Positions 21,421 through 34,424 of a stretch of DNA of 64,000 nt are shown here, one piece after another (within the stretch, counting starts at the first letter, position 1; each line of letters begins with the position of its first letter). The notes under the pieces are model-generated. The model did not search any database. It saw only the letters and a list, made by a program, of their open reading frames with translations, and was not told the origin of the DNA. Made by a program: the position numbers and the translations under genes. Origin of the DNA: Rhopalosiphum padi (Eukaryota > Arthropoda > Insecta > Hemiptera > Aphididae); the NCBI RefSeq assembly GCF_020882245.1, contig NC_083598.1, positions 90,339,714 through 90,403,713 on the forward strand. Reading direction: 5' to 3'.

Positions 21421-23976
21421 CGATCATCATTTCACATTCATTTGGATTCGATTTACCGAAATGAAGAAATCCGCAATAATCCTAAAATTTGTCAAACCGT
21501 ATAGATAGCTATATGAATGACATTTATTATTTATATTATGTGGACATTCTTGGAAAGTAGATGGCGCGTATTTGGTATTGTTTCCATGCAAGCACGGCAC
21601 TATAGAATTATTTTCCAGAGGGGTTGGGGGCAGAGTGGGGCAAATATTTTTTTTTACATGGGCTAAGGTTTTTTCAGCAATCAATGAGGTTATTTAAATA
21701 GAATATAAATATTTTCGTATCGTTTAATATAATATAGCTATTAGCTATATACTTAGTACAAACTTTTGAATAGTTCAAAATGTTTGAAGAATAATGTCAA
21801 ATATTTTTTATGTACCTTAAGTAAGAAAATGTTTAATCACAGACCTTCAACAACTATATTAACAATGATGTACAAAAATGAAAATTTCTTTATTACTTTA
21901 ATATTACATACCTTTGTGAATGAATGATTATGCTTTTTTACTTACATTTCATAAATATAAATTAAAGTAATAATTATGTATGTGTTTAGTAATGAACAGA
22001 TGAATTTGTTTGATTCAACCTTAATGCAATGATTTGGGATACATTTGTTTGTTTATTTTCATCCAGTAATTAGTACTCAATAAAGGTAATAATAAAAAAA
22101 TAAAAGAATTTTTCCTTATTAGACAATACTAGTAAGTTAATTGTTAATTCATAATAAAAAAGACCAAAGATGTTATTTGTTCAAATTTCATTAATTCAAT
22201 TATTATAATTTAATATTTATAATAAATTCAATTTATTCCAAAATTTATAATGTTTTATGACTTTATTATAATATATCGTACATATTTTTCATTGGAGGGG
22301 CTGGTGAGGGGCTAAACTGTTTTCTAGAGAGGCTCACACCTTGCCTCCCCTTGGCTTCCCTGGAATCCACGCGGTAGTCCGGTGAACGAAAATACCTACG
22401 GAGATATTTTAAGCATAAATGATTGAGCAAATTTGTATTAGTCAATGCTTGTAGATGAATATAATTCAAAAGTCTTAATAGATCAACTATAATATTAGAC
22501 ACCTACGTAGGTATTCAATAATAATAACTCTTAAAATATGTACTAAATATAGTTATTGATTAGTATCATTTTAAACGATATTATAAAACGCATTTTAAAA
22601 TTGTGTATCTATATAATTACAAATTGTAGTCGATGTGTTTTTCGTCTTAGGTCGTAGATAGTTGCCAAATTACCATCGCGAGAAGAGGAAAATGATCACA
22701 TAATACATTAATTATTGTATATAGTTATTGTAACATTCCGACATCTAACTTATTATTATGATTTGCAAATAAGGTAACGACGAATTACGTATACATTTAT
22801 ATTGTTTGTCATTGACAATTTCCGTAGCAGTGCGGTACAAACACATCCTCCAGAAATTCTCTCGGTCGTTGTGTTCATAGTTATTAATTATTATTATAAC
22901 CGAATCATATAGTTGGTAGGCATATTGTCAAATCGGTACACGAATATCAACTAGAATAGAATTTACAATAAAATATTGTATTAAATCTAACCGATTGAAA
23001 AACCGTCTATCTCGTATTTGGCAACGTTAATTGAGATGCGCAATCTTTGGATATTATAATTATTATCAATAATATTTCATAATTATACTATTTAAATTGT
23101 GTAAAAGGCAGATATAAAGTTTTAAGTGGACGCAATAAATCAATATTTCGTCAACGTTAATTTGTTAATACATAGGTAGATACAATATAAAATAATATAT
23201 ATATATATATACTATACTTTCGTAATATTATAATATAATTAAATATATAAACATTATTATTCATTGAATGTATAGAGCGTAGCACTTTAACGTACCTACC
23301 TAATCGATATTCGATTTAGTTCCTAATATTCATAAAACACACAATATAATAATATAATATGCAGACATGCGGTTATATGAAATTTATATCACATACCTAA
23401 GAGGTGTTAAGACATAATAGTTATTTCTATGATTTTGTGAGATGATCACATCCTTTTACGTTTACAGTTTACATAACATCAAATTACGTTATAATTTTTA
23501 TCCATATTTCTCTGAAAAGAATAATTGGTACATCACTTATTTTGACAATTGTCAGTTGCTATAATTAAGGAAAATTTATAAGATATCTAGTATTATATTT
23601 ACAAATTTTTTGACCAAAATTATAGTAATTTAATACATTTTAAATTATAAATTATGTATAGAAATAAAGAGGAATATAAAATTCCACTGTGTAGTGTGTA
23701 CCTATACAAAATTACAATTCAGGTAAATGTTTGAATAGGTAATCTAAAAAAAAATGAAAAAAATTTAAAATAATTAAAAAATTTAATTAATTGTAATTTG
23801 TGTAGGTATGTCATAAACATTAGATACATGATTAACATGTCTTAACAGAGAAAACTCCTACGAGCTTACTAGGTAAAGGTTGTAAAAACAAATTATTTAC
23901 AGTTAAAAATTTAACAACAGATAGTTTAATTGTACTATCATTTTTAGAGTTTAATTTATATATATTTTTATCATCA
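21421..23976. other. AT-rich intergenic sequence with small GC-richer patches
   Basis: No supported gene. Patches at 21595-21660 and 22290-22390 are G/C-richer and contain short open frames. They resemble decayed mobile-element ends (GGGGTTGGGG, GGAGGGGCTGGTGAGGGG) but I could not pair termini. An (AT)n run lies at 23196-23212. Confidence 0.35.
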
Positions 23977-26386
23977 CTATATATCCTCATTTTCTAGAAT
24001 AATATACCGATCTTTAACATTATCACAGCAAAGGGTATAGTTATTTAATTGAAGAGTAATTTTTTTGAAAAAAGTGAATCTAAAATTTGAGAGTTTTTTA
24101 TCTATTTTAAAAGACTCTATAATGAACAAATTGTTATTTAAAGGCATTTTTAACTCCTCGCCTTCAGATGCTAATACTTTATTTAGAATTTCAGCAAGTG
24201 GAAATCTACAGCATTTCATTGATTTTTTAATAAATTGAAGATAATTTTCATATTTGAAAGCACTAAAATTATCTAACGTCCCGTGTAAATTAACAAAAAA
24301 AGGTAAATGAATTAAGCTGTGGATATTGTAACTAACAAATTTTGAACCATAAATGCATACATAATTTTGAACAAATTCTATATTAAAAGTTTGAAGCCAA
24401 ATCACTAAGTGTATTAAAAATGTTATCCGAACACAGTATTCTAATAGATGTAAATAAAACAAGAAAGTGGTTGTATTGTTCCTTTTTTATATTAGATTTT
24501 AAGATAATAATACCAGTATAAAGTAAAAATTCACGAAATTCTGTTGCTTTCCAATATTCTAGATCATCAAGATTTCTTGGTAAACGAGCAAACTCTGGTG
24601 GTACAGATTTTCTTAAATTAAATAAAGTTAAAGAAATAGAATTTTTTTTTCCTCTAACCCAGAAATCTAAGTCTTTTCATTACGCCCTGGCATACACAGT
24701 GCATGTAATCCAAAACTACACACTCTGTTATATCAATAGGAAGATCTATTAATGGGCTAAATCCATCTTTATGGTATTCAGCATTTGATTTTACCCTAAA
24801 TGAGTTATTTGTTCTTAACGGTGCAGATACATCTAAAAAGCAAATTCTATCCACATATTCCCCTTCGACTTCAGAAGAGGTACAGGCAAAGTACCCATTA
24901 TGATTTTTAACGTTTAATAAAAATGATTTAGCTAGCGCATCCGCTACAATATGAGCTACTTCAAAATTAATTTGTTTATTGTTAATTTGAATACCATAAG
25001 TTAGAATGTGATTTAGCTCACTTATAAAATGGTCCTAAATATTCATTTATATCACCAGGCTTACCGTTAAAACTGCAAACTGGAAAAATTTTCTTTTTAA
25101 AAATGGATAAATTTATGAATGACATGAGAATAGGCCAAAATTGTGTTTTAGAATTTTTACCTAAAGAGAGACCATCAATACTGAAACTTAATTTTATTAT
25201 TATATTATTTATTTGTTTTAATAAGTGAGGTTGTACAATATTACAAATACCTAAATCAAGTTATGAACCGTTTTAAATTTCTGAAATTGGTCTAACAACT
25301 TTATGTTCTCGTAGTATTGTACAGATATCCTTGGGAACTTCTTGATCTGTGTTTCTAAGAATATTTAACATTTTATTTGCACATCCATGTGATACATTAA
25401 ACTGCACAACCAACTTACGAATTTGTTGGACTAAATCTTGGTTTTTATCCTTAATGCTATTAGTTTCATACAATATTTCTTCAATGGGCTGAGTCTCTGC
25501 AGAATATTCCTAAAAAAAATTAATGTATAAGTACCTATAGGCTATCTAGTGGCACAACTAGAGCTAAAATATTGTGGAGCTGTACTCGCCACCTGATATT
25601 ACATGAAAATTGTTAAGTAACCCAATAAGGTGTTGCCCCCACACCACCATATTATATATTCACTTAAAGTATAAAAAATTATACAAAAAAAACAAATTTA
25701 CTCAAGTTTATTTTTTTTCAATAATAATATACTATCTTTATATGATAGTTCAGTGTATATACTGTAAAATCATGTATAATAATGTACCAATATACTGACA
25801 ACAAAAATTGATTTCTTTAAACAAATACAGGGTTACAGCTAATGTTATTTAATATATTTATCATGGGCAATGTAAAATAATAATAAAAATTAAGAATTAC
25901 AGTTGAATTTTATAAGAGTTATTTATATTTTAGGAAACAATTGAATAGGTAATTTATTTTAGGGGTGCTAAGCCCCAACAGCCATTCACTAATTGCACTT
26001 ATGTATATACTGAAACAAGTAATACTTACAATACAAGTATGCAATTCATTAGTAAGGTTCAGTTTCAGTGTTGTATTAGAATCACATGGTTCAGTATAAC
26101 TGCAGTTATTGTTAGTAATAGTGGTTGAATGAAGTTGTTTAGCAGGGGATTTTAAAAGAGCAATTTAATTTAACTAAAAAAATAAAATAAAAAGTTAAAC
26201 AAAGTTATTTTCTTTTAATTATATTAATTAATATTGAACGTACCTGAGATGATGACTGAATTTTAAAATTTGTGGCAATCGGTAGACTATTATTAAGTAA
26301 TTTATTTTATTTCTTAAACGCCTTTTAAACTGACGTGGAGAAGTAGTTCCAATATCTTTTACCCGTTTATGGATTTTTGGGAACAT
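23977..26386 (-). pseudogene. CACTA/Tnp2-like transposase, spliced but frameshifted
   Basis: Read on the minus strand, segments follow in the order of animal transposases related to plant Tnp2. A start at 26386 (MFPKIHKRVKDIG, SPRQFKRRLRNKINYL) leads to donor CTCAG|GTACG near 26242. A second exon ends in TGTATT|GTAAGT near 26035. A third enters after TTTTTTTTAG at 25509 (VQQIRKLVVQFNVSHG, EVPKDICTIL). SFSIDGLSLGKNSKTQFWPI follows, then PGDINEYLGPF, EVEGEYVDRICFLD, FSPLIDLPIDITECVVLDYM and HCVCQGVMKRL, next LPRNLDDLEYWKATEFREFL, and finally SYNIHSLIHL and GTLDNFSAFKYENYLQF before a stop at 23977. Stops or frame changes near 25260, 24655 and 24370 break it. Family membership is well supported. 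The CACTA superfamily label is less certain, and no CACTA termini were found. Confidence 0.72.
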
Positions 26387-28650
26387 TAAAAATTATAATT
26401 AAAAATATATATTATATTAAATTGATAATTAATCTAAGAAATGATAATACTGATCAGATATAATACAAATGATTAATGAGTAGGTTTATCCGTGGAAGTT
26501 AAACCCAATTTTTATTATACAATATATGAAGGGTCATTTTTTAAGCTTGCTTACCCTATCTGGTATCGCCACAAGACAAAAAGTAGTACATAAATATCAG
26601 AAATTTCAAAATATGATCTTTAGGTATACTTAAAAATTTTAAAAATCAGAATTTGAATAAAGGTAATATCAAGGTAAAAATTTGGGGTGATGAGTCATAT
26701 AGACTAAAAATTAATAAAAATAAAAATACATACACTCTACACATACCATTTTACAATCAAGATACCGTCACTTCACTCAAAATCTAAAATTATAAACATA
26801 TTTTAACAAATTAAATTAATATTTCATTATAAACACATAATATGTATTTTATTGAAGACGTTACAGTTTTTTATTTTTATGTAATGCTAATGTAAAAAAA
26901 ATACCCAGTGGATTGAATATAAACAAAATTTAACAAAAAATATTTGCAAGTTATTAATTTGAATAATTTCATTAAAGTGTATTACAACTCAAATTATTAG
27001 TTTTAAAATAAATTCTTTTAGTTTGTAAAAATTATGAAACTTTAAAATTATTCATTATTTTCAACATCAATAATTTTATCAGTATTAGATTGTTCATTTT
27101 TAGATTAATAATTAACAAAATTATCACTAGATATACATTATTTAAAAATGTTGATTTAATTGTATATTCTTGTTTAATAACTTGCATACAAACAAATATT
27201 TTGCAGTTATCACAATAATAATATGAATGGTCCAAAATGATTTAAATATTAAGTAGACAAAAAATGGATAACAGGTGACAATAATTTGGAAAACATTAAA
27301 ACATAATATTATACAAATTAAAACATTGGAAAAAGTAATATGAATTTTTTTTTTAAACCACAAAACTGTATTTTAAGAACTTTGGTTATTATAATTTATA
27401 CAAACATATGTACATAAATTATAAAAACCAAATAAGATAATCTATATTTACATCACAATTTGGTGGCATAGATTTTTAATTAAGTACTAAATGACAATTA
27501 TTACATTAATTCTTGAACATTCTTTTAAAATTATGTGTTTATACATAAATTACATGTGTGTTTATACATAATTTATCACATTAAGAGAAAATATTTCACA
27601 ACTATTGTTGGAGACACACAGTAAGCACACAACTAAATAATAAATAAAATACCACTATTTTCTAAATAGTAAATTCAATGTAAATAAATTTAAATCACAT
27701 GAATGTAATATGACTGAATATTACATATATTATTATATAATAATTATATATAGTTATTGGCATATTATATTGTTATACAGTAAGATTGTTTTACATTTCA
27801 GCAGTTACTTTTTTTTTTAAATGTTTGTTCTCAGAAAGTATTATATTAAATTTGTATTGGCTAGGTACCAATGATGAATTAGTATGATAAATTTAATTAT
27901 GTATAATATTTATATATTTTTTTATCAATACTCGAGTATGGAAGTTAATTGATGAATGATATAACAAATTTACAGTTAACAAATAATATTGAAACAATAA
28001 AAGTTAACCTAAATTATTTATTTTTGTATAAAAACTAACAAAATGACTTATAATTTTTTAAGTTATAACTTTATCTAGGTTTTTGAATATCAACAACAAA
28101 AATATATTTTTAAAATGTGCATTGACAAAATATGTTTTCATTTTAATACTAAAAGATATGCATCAGAATTCAAGAAATCAACCAATGTAATCAACAATAA
28201 TTAGCAATACATTTGTATAGAAATTAGAATATCATCTATAATTTTGATTAAAAGAAAGTGAAAACATATTTCACATTATTATAGTTTAGGAATTTTTATA
28301 TTAGTGAAAAATGAAAATTAATATATTATACGTACCATACAAATGAGTATTTATAAGTTATAATGCTGTATATTTCACTTTACTTATTATAATTATTAGT
28401 ATTGTAAAGTGCATATTAGAAATAACAGCGACTAGAACCTTACAATAGATACTTTATTTTTATTTACTTAATAAAAATAAAAACACAATAATAATCAATA
28501 TAAACTTGGCCAGTCTATAAACTCAATTAAATATGTTTTATAAAATAACAAGTTTGTTTGAAATTATATAAATATTATTTCACAACACATGGACGTAAAA
28601 TAAATAAATGAATATTAATGAATGTATTGCTGTTGAAATAGAAGATATCA
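26387..28650. other. AT-rich intergenic sequence
   Basis: No coding frame of interest. Low-complexity A/T runs throughout. Probably intergenic between the transposase remnant and the 3' end of the Dullard gene. Confidence 0.4.
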
Positions 28651-28655
28651 CTTAT

Positions 28656-28668
28656 TTTATTATTTATT
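28656..28668 (-). promoter_or_regulatory. Paired AATAAA polyadenylation signals of the Dullard gene
   Basis: Two minus-strand AATAAA hexamers (28668-28663 and 28661-28656) lie about 130 bases downstream of the stop. A third at 28458-28453 is a distal alternative. Confidence 0.45.
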
Positions 28669-28799
28669 AAGTTTTATACTAATATAAATTAAATATTTGC
28701 GCTTTAAGTCAGATAAGTTAGTTAGTATATTCACATTATATTATTGAAATAGTCAAAAATATTATTTAATACGAAATTCAACAGGTTATATTGAACAGA

Positions 28800-31054
28800 T
28801 CATTGCCATAAGTTATGATTGTGTAAATTTCTACTTAATACGCTACGTACATCGTCTGTAAATCGTAACGCATCCAACATTGGTAAGAGGTTTAACAATG
28901 CTGTATCTGAAGTATCTGAAAACCATGATTTAATTGGTATTGCATTATCTGAAAAAATTAATACAAAATTATTATTATTTAAAATAAACATTTTTAATTA
29001 CAAATTAAAGTGTTTTAATTACCAGGAAATGCTCTGTATGCTGCTGGTGAATTGTCAAGTATAAAAACCCTCGATAAATCACTTGAAACTGATGTCAAAT
29101 CTTTAGTATAAGAACCCATTTCAGGCGTGCAGTGTTGTCTATAGAAACGTCTTCTTAATATTCCCCTTCGATTGTCTAATTTATCAGCGACTGCAGCACC
29201 ATAAATTTGCATACTAGCTGTAAAGACTACCAGCTCATACCATTTAGAAACCTATTTTTTGTAACATGGAAAATATGAAATTTAGTATTTAAAAGTATTC
29301 AATGCATAATAAAATATTTTTAAAAACTTACCACATCTAAGAAAAAATCAACATGCGGCCTCTTATGAACATAAAATCTTACTGGGTGCCGCTCAATGGT
29401 AACTTTTAAAATAAAATCTGGTGGCATTTCTGGTTTGGACGGATGACGTAGGACACCTTCATGGTGTGAATGTATTAATGTCTCATCTAAATCAAGCACC
29501 AAAACTTTCCGTTTTACCATACCTATAGTTTAGAATAGGAGGATAGAATTATTATAATAGCCTTAAAAACTTTTTATTTTGTAAAAATAACTTATAACCA
29601 TGTACATAAAAAACAATGCTTGTTATTACAAGCAAAATAATGTTTGCAATACTTACTTATTCTATGCCTGGACAATGGTAATAAAGGAAACACTCCATAT
29701 TTAACTGGTTGATATTGGCGTACCTGTAATAAAAATGACCAGTTTTAAATTTTTTATAAAGTTATGAGAATGTACGAGGTACGTCTCAAAAATAAGCTCT
29801 CCTTGCGCCTAGCACCAAAAATAAATATTTTTTCCAAAAGTTATTAATATTGGTGTATAGTTAAATTCCTTCCCATTCAAAAGTTTGCTTAACTTATTCT
29901 GATGTTTATTTTGCGTCTGACATGCGTTAACGATAGATGCTTCTATGTCAGCCACTGCCACCTCTCTTCCGTGTATGCTCAATGTAAGTTTTTAGTTCGA
30001 TATGCTGGTTTTTTAGACTATATAGTAACGGGAAAAGTGACATGAACTCACCATTTCACACCGGGGTCCAAACAACAATCACACTCTCCAAAAAAAAGAA
30101 TGTTTAAAGTAACACAATCTGTCTGAAAAGTTATAGCAACTGTTTTTTGAAACAAGAAAGGAACTTCTTTTAATTGAGTTTAGGCTAAATGGGACAACCA
30201 TAAATGCAGCTTCGCATTGTGAGACTGAAAAAACTTCATTGAGTCATACAAAACCAAAGAAGAGGTATGCTAACGAAAGGGGTTTATCTTCTGCATGACA
30301 ACGCTCGGCCTCACGTTGATTGCGACACAAAAGCTCTCTTAGATCAGTTTGGATTACTCGTCCCTTCCCCTTTAGTACAAACTTTGCCATGTTTAATTAT
30401 CACTTGTTCTTGAAAAAAAAAACATTTGGGTGGAAAAAAGATGGAGATAGATGAAAAATTGAAGACATAAGTCACTCAATACCTGCAAAAGGAGATGGCA
30501 GCAAGTTTCTATGAGGCTGATATACAAAAACTGCCAGTGTGCTATGAAAAATGTATCCAAGTGAATAGCGATTAGGTGGAAAAATAACTTATAAATATTG
30601 TATAATATAAACGCACGTAAAACAAATGTATTTTAAATATAAGTTAATTCGATCATAGTTATTACAGAAACCTTATTTTTGAAACATGCCTCGTATTTGA
30701 TAGTAATATAGAAAATATTTACTAAATAATACAATCAGAGTTTAGCTAGTTTTTTAAAAGATATTATTTTAACTTAGATGAAAGGTTGTAATACATTAAA
30801 AGGATTATTACTTAAATATACTTATATTAAATTTAATATAATAACAATTTCAATTGGAATGATAAAAGTAGGTACAACATAATACTTAATTTATAAAAAA
30901 AACTATAATCGTAATAATTCACATATCGAACAAATATTTAAATTTTAAAACTTACAGTTTTAATCTGTCGTTTTATCAGGAAACATATGCAGGCCCACAC
31001 CTTCGAGGCTAACACCATGAAAGCTTGAATGCCCATCTGTATGACTTTCAACAT
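28800..31054 (-). CDS. CTDNEP1: CTD nuclear envelope phosphatase 1 (Dullard), five coding exons, 244 aa
   Basis: Coding exons are 31054-30956, 29723-29657, 29522-29332, 29251-29023 and 28948-28800: 735 nt, 245 codons with stop. All junctions have GT/AG, with phases 0, 1, 0, 1. The protein is the length of the fly and human orthologs. The N-terminus MLKVIQMGIQAFM.. has a hydrophobic anchor at about residues 8-27. The HAD/FCP-type catalytic motif LDLDETL carries nucleophile Asp66 and Asp68. FTAS at 129-132, YTKDL at 167-171 and LDNSP at 184-188 supply the other active-site motifs. DKLDN, RQHCTP and PMLDALRFTDDVRSVLSRNL are near-identical to the family. Known role: an ER/nuclear-envelope serine phosphatase that dephosphorylates lipin with its partner CNEP1R1 and dampens BMP signalling. 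Start at 31054 chosen by alignment to fly Dullard; Met7 is an alternative. Intron 1 carries a mariner copy. Confidence 0.96.
29773..30695 (+). mobile_element. Decayed mariner element in Dullard intron 1
   Basis: The element spans 29775-30693 (919 bp) between TA dinucleotides (29773-29774 and 30694-30695). Its left end CGAGGTACGTCTCAAAAATA is mirrored by the right end, whose reverse complement begins CGAGGCATGTTTCAAAAATA. Plus-strand fragments in shifting frames match mariner transposase: VIATVFWNKKGT, GTTINAASHCET, RRGMLTKGVYLLHDNARPH (with a catalytic Asp), EMAASFYEADIQKLPVCYEK. Stops, frameshifts and loss of the N-terminal third make it inactive. It sits antisense to the host gene between coding exons 1 and 2. 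Confidence 0.92.
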
Positions 31055-31127
31055 TTGAAATGTAAATCTTATAACAATTGACTCATAACTCTTTAACAGT
31101 TTGGCCGATATACATTGTTTGCTGATA

Positions 31128-31790
31128 CTAAAGATGAAAATTTATGATGTCTGGAAATAAATTTAAATAAAATTGTAAATGAATACACTGATCATTTACA
31201 CTTGCTTTTTAGAAATAAAAAAAAAAAACATTTGCAAATGATTTTCTAAACGTCAAAATGTACGTACTGTTTTCAACATGATATTTCGAACTATGACGGC
31301 AAACGAAAAATGAATTCGATCAACTAAATACAGAAAAATTAGTACACAATATTGTTCAATCAAAGATTATATTAACAAACAAGATTAACAAAAAGATCAA
31401 ATCGAAAACTGAAAAATAACTGTGAAACATTATTAATTTCCTACTTCTTTTTTCATCTGTAATCAATCTTTTACAAACAACAACAAAACGAGATAAGGAC
31501 TCGCGCCATGATGGCCAAAGAGGTTCCAAGACGGTAGTTTCGTGTGGTGGCCAAAACATTACTCGTGTGTATTATGTGTTGTCTGTTGGCGTTTGTTGTG
31601 AGGAGGTATTGCGTCGAACACAATAGTAATAACATTACAACATCGACATAAGTACACACAACTACCGAATTTCCAACTCTGTTTTCCAACTTTGTTGTCG
31701 TCAAATGGCATCAACATTTGGACGGTAATAATTAGTGTTCTACTAGTAAATCGGTTCGTGTTTTGCATTTAAAATGTTTATTAGTGTTTT
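31128..31790 (-). promoter_or_regulatory. Probable 5'UTR exon and promoter region of Dullard
   Basis: A 3' splice-like TTTTCATCTTTAG (AG at 31129-31128) lies 74 bases upstream of the Dullard ATG, so exon 1 coding sequence is likely joined to an upstream untranslated exon. The GC-richer stretch at about 31480-31780, with overlapping short minus-strand frames, is the natural candidate for it and the promoter. No TATA box or clear initiator was fixed. The small ORFs here (for example 31559-31768) look incidental. Confidence 0.35.
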
Positions 31791-33150
31791 ACAGACTTAC
31801 ACAATTGATTTCACCCTCATAGATATCGATAAATAATTTTTATGCGTAATTTTTCACATTTTTGTTCGGCACGACGATTTTATGAATAATAATATTTGAA
31901 ACAAATTTTGGCGCACAGAGTCAAATCAACGCGACGGAGCTGCAAGATAGTGTCGTAAATTACATAATATTATGCTTTACAATATTTTTTTAACCTAACT
32001 TTTTTTTTCATTACAAAAAAACGGCGGAAAATTAAAAAAATCTGACGTGGAAATATAAGGATACTTGGTTAAACGTGTTTGTCAATATTTGAGATTAGAT
32101 TAGTGTTACCAGATTTTGAACTTCAATAGATGTGTAAAAAAAACCATGCATATTTTAGATTCTAGTTTGTGGAAAATGTATAAATTAATTTTTTTTTCTA
32201 AAAGTACCTTTATTGAGTTATGCAGCTATAAATAGGTATTCATTATTTTAACAAGGGGTTACCTATATTTATTAACATACAATTAGTTTCCTAAAATATA
32301 AAAAGTTATAGGTAGTTAAAATGTTTAATATAATATATAATTACCTATATACTGTATGACATAATAAAATACTCTTTAATCTTTATACTTAACAAACATG
32401 ACATTTTCCATTTTAAATAAAAAAAAAAATTATTATTATTAGGTATACTAATATTAATAATATTAATAAAACCAAATCTGTGTGTACATAAAATAATTAA
32501 TAGATTTTTTATGTTGATGGTTTATTTGAATTGTAATATTATTTAGAAGGATATATTTCTTCTAATAATAACATAATTACTAATAAAAAAAAAACACGGA
32601 ATTTTTTACTAGCCATATATTTAGGCGGAAAAAAGGTTAACTGTTTTTATTTCCAATTTTTCCTCAGTTCACAAGTAATTCATAGTGAGAAAATTCTTTT
32701 AACAATTTATATTTGAATGTGGTAGGTATGCACATTAAAAACTATTATTATTTTTAAAATTTAGAAAATCACCATGAATAATAAAAATTGTTTGAATGTT
32801 CTTCATAATATATTTAAAAATAAACGAACATATTTTTTGCTAAAGTTTTAAAGGATTACATTTTTAATTTTATTTTAAATAAGTGTGTTTTTACGATTGC
32901 GAAAATCTTACCATCGATAAATATTATTATTAATATTATCTATTAGTTTATTATTATCTAAAAACAAAATAACTGGATATAAGTGGTACATTCCATATAG
33001 TACGAGATTTTTATTGAGTGGAGTTAAATTCAACAGACAAACCCTCATATAGTTAATTAATTAACACACACACATATATAATGTGTACCCTAAATATTTT
33101 AATATCTGGTTATAATAGTAATTTTAGAATAAACAAATAAATTATTTTTA
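31791..33150. other. AT-rich intergenic sequence
   Basis: Apart from a moderately GC-richer patch near 31905-31960, possibly promoter-proximal, this is A/T-rich without gene signals. Confidence 0.35.
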
Positions 33151-33166
33151 TTTTGTATTGGTTACT

Positions 33167-33361
33167 CTACACTAGCGAGTTGGTGTTCTTGACAGGCTTG
33201 ACGGTTGTAACTGAAAAGGACACGCAATACTCAGGTGAAGAATAATAGTAATACATCACACAATGGCCATAATCGACGGTCATTAGGTTAGGGAAAAAGA
33301 AGCAGGAAAGCAACATCACCGTCAAACATACAAATGAAAATATCTTCAAAGGGAGATACAT
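33167..33361 (-). CDS. Candidate small secreted protein (64 aa), unrecognised
   Basis: An ATG at 33361 opens a frame starting MYLPLKIFSFVCLTVMLLSC, a good signal-peptide profile. A short Tyr/Cys-containing tail ends in a TAG followed about 20 bases later by AATAAA. That layout is compatible with a tiny secreted peptide gene. An alternative is that CCTTTTCAG at about 33210 is a 3' splice site and only the last ~45 bases are a terminal exon of a gene starting further upstream, for example at 34.2 kb. No family is recognised, and hydrophobic frames arise easily in AT-rich DNA. Confidence 0.25.
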   Translation of the reverse strand: MYLPLKIFSFVCLTVMLLSCFFFPNLMTVDYGHCVMYYYYSSPEYCVSFSVTTVKPVKNTNSLV

Positions 33362-34143
33362 AATGTACCTTTCCCATTCAACAAATATAATTTATTATTG
33401 TTGTGAATCTTTGGGAGCACAGAAGTAGTGTCTTATACTATTCATTCATATTTTTTTACTTAGAGATGATATTGCGGAGTTTTCTTTCTTAGTACGTTTT
33501 GTAGGTATTTGTATATACAATTGGTGACGATTTCATTTAGAACCATAAATCAGAACTTTGGATTTGTTATGGTAATCGTTTTAACACCTGTGGCTATAGT
33601 GACCGAATAATGGTCTGTAGTATTCAAAAAAATTATAAAATATAAGATATAAAATATTATAATGGGTATTATGTTTAATTTTTATATTTAACATCTTTAT
33701 TTCTATATATACCTTATATCTTAGAAACATACAATTTTAAAATAAAATACTTTTTTAATTTATATTTTATCATGAAATTCATAATAATTTAAATTTTGCT
33801 AAAGCTATTTAATATTATAATTTTTTTAAATTAAATTTTAAATATTTTTTCTAATTATTGTAATGTACATTATAATAATGTTTAAGCATTATTTTTAAAA
33901 ATATTTTTGTTAAAAATTTCTCTTTCAATTGTTACAGTATTATAATATAAAGCAAGCCGCACTGATTCCAAAATTCCTAAGGTTATTGCTTTGCCAGTAA
34001 AGAACTATTCTTTTCAAATGCATTTAGTGCTGAAAACGGTTGGTTTTATTATTATTGTGAATACATATACATGAGTAATACAAGTAGCCAATACACAATC
34101 GGATAGCATTGAAAACAAAAGACCCCCAGGCCCCAGAGCTGAC
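33362..34143. other. AT-rich sequence between two weak coding candidates
   Basis: No supported feature. If the 34.1 kb and 33.2 kb candidates belong to one gene this would be its intron. Confidence 0.3.
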
Positions 34144-34217
34144 CTGCGGCTTATTAACGGGCCGGCAAAGAAGCATAGAACGCACAAGAGCCTATATGCT
34201 GTTTGCCAGGTTTCCAT
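34144..34217 (-). CDS. Candidate signal-peptide exon of a secreted or membrane protein
   Basis: An ATG at 34217 starts METWQTAYRLLCVLCFFAGP, a classical signal peptide (polar start, Leu/Cys/Phe core, small residues). It is followed by a donor, CGCAG|GTCAGC, at 34143-34142, leaving phase 2. Upstream, ATTTTAACCTCAG at about 34250 looks like a 3' splice site, so this may be an internal first-coding exon. The block (34090-34400) is GC-richer than its surroundings, as real exons here are. The downstream exon is not identified; the 33.2 kb terminal-exon candidate is one possibility. Confidence 0.33.
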
Positions 34218-34424
34218 AAATGGTTGCGTTTTATTATTATGCTCTTGGCTGAGGTTAAAATGTCACCAGTTATATGTAAATCGCGGGGGCACGTTCATGC
34301 GAGGACGAATGTGTCGGGCTCACGTGCTCATTACAGCGAGCCTCCTACCACCACCACACACAATATGACTATTGGTCATCGTCAAGGGCGTGGACTTGCA
34401 TCTTCACACAAATGCATTCTTTAA

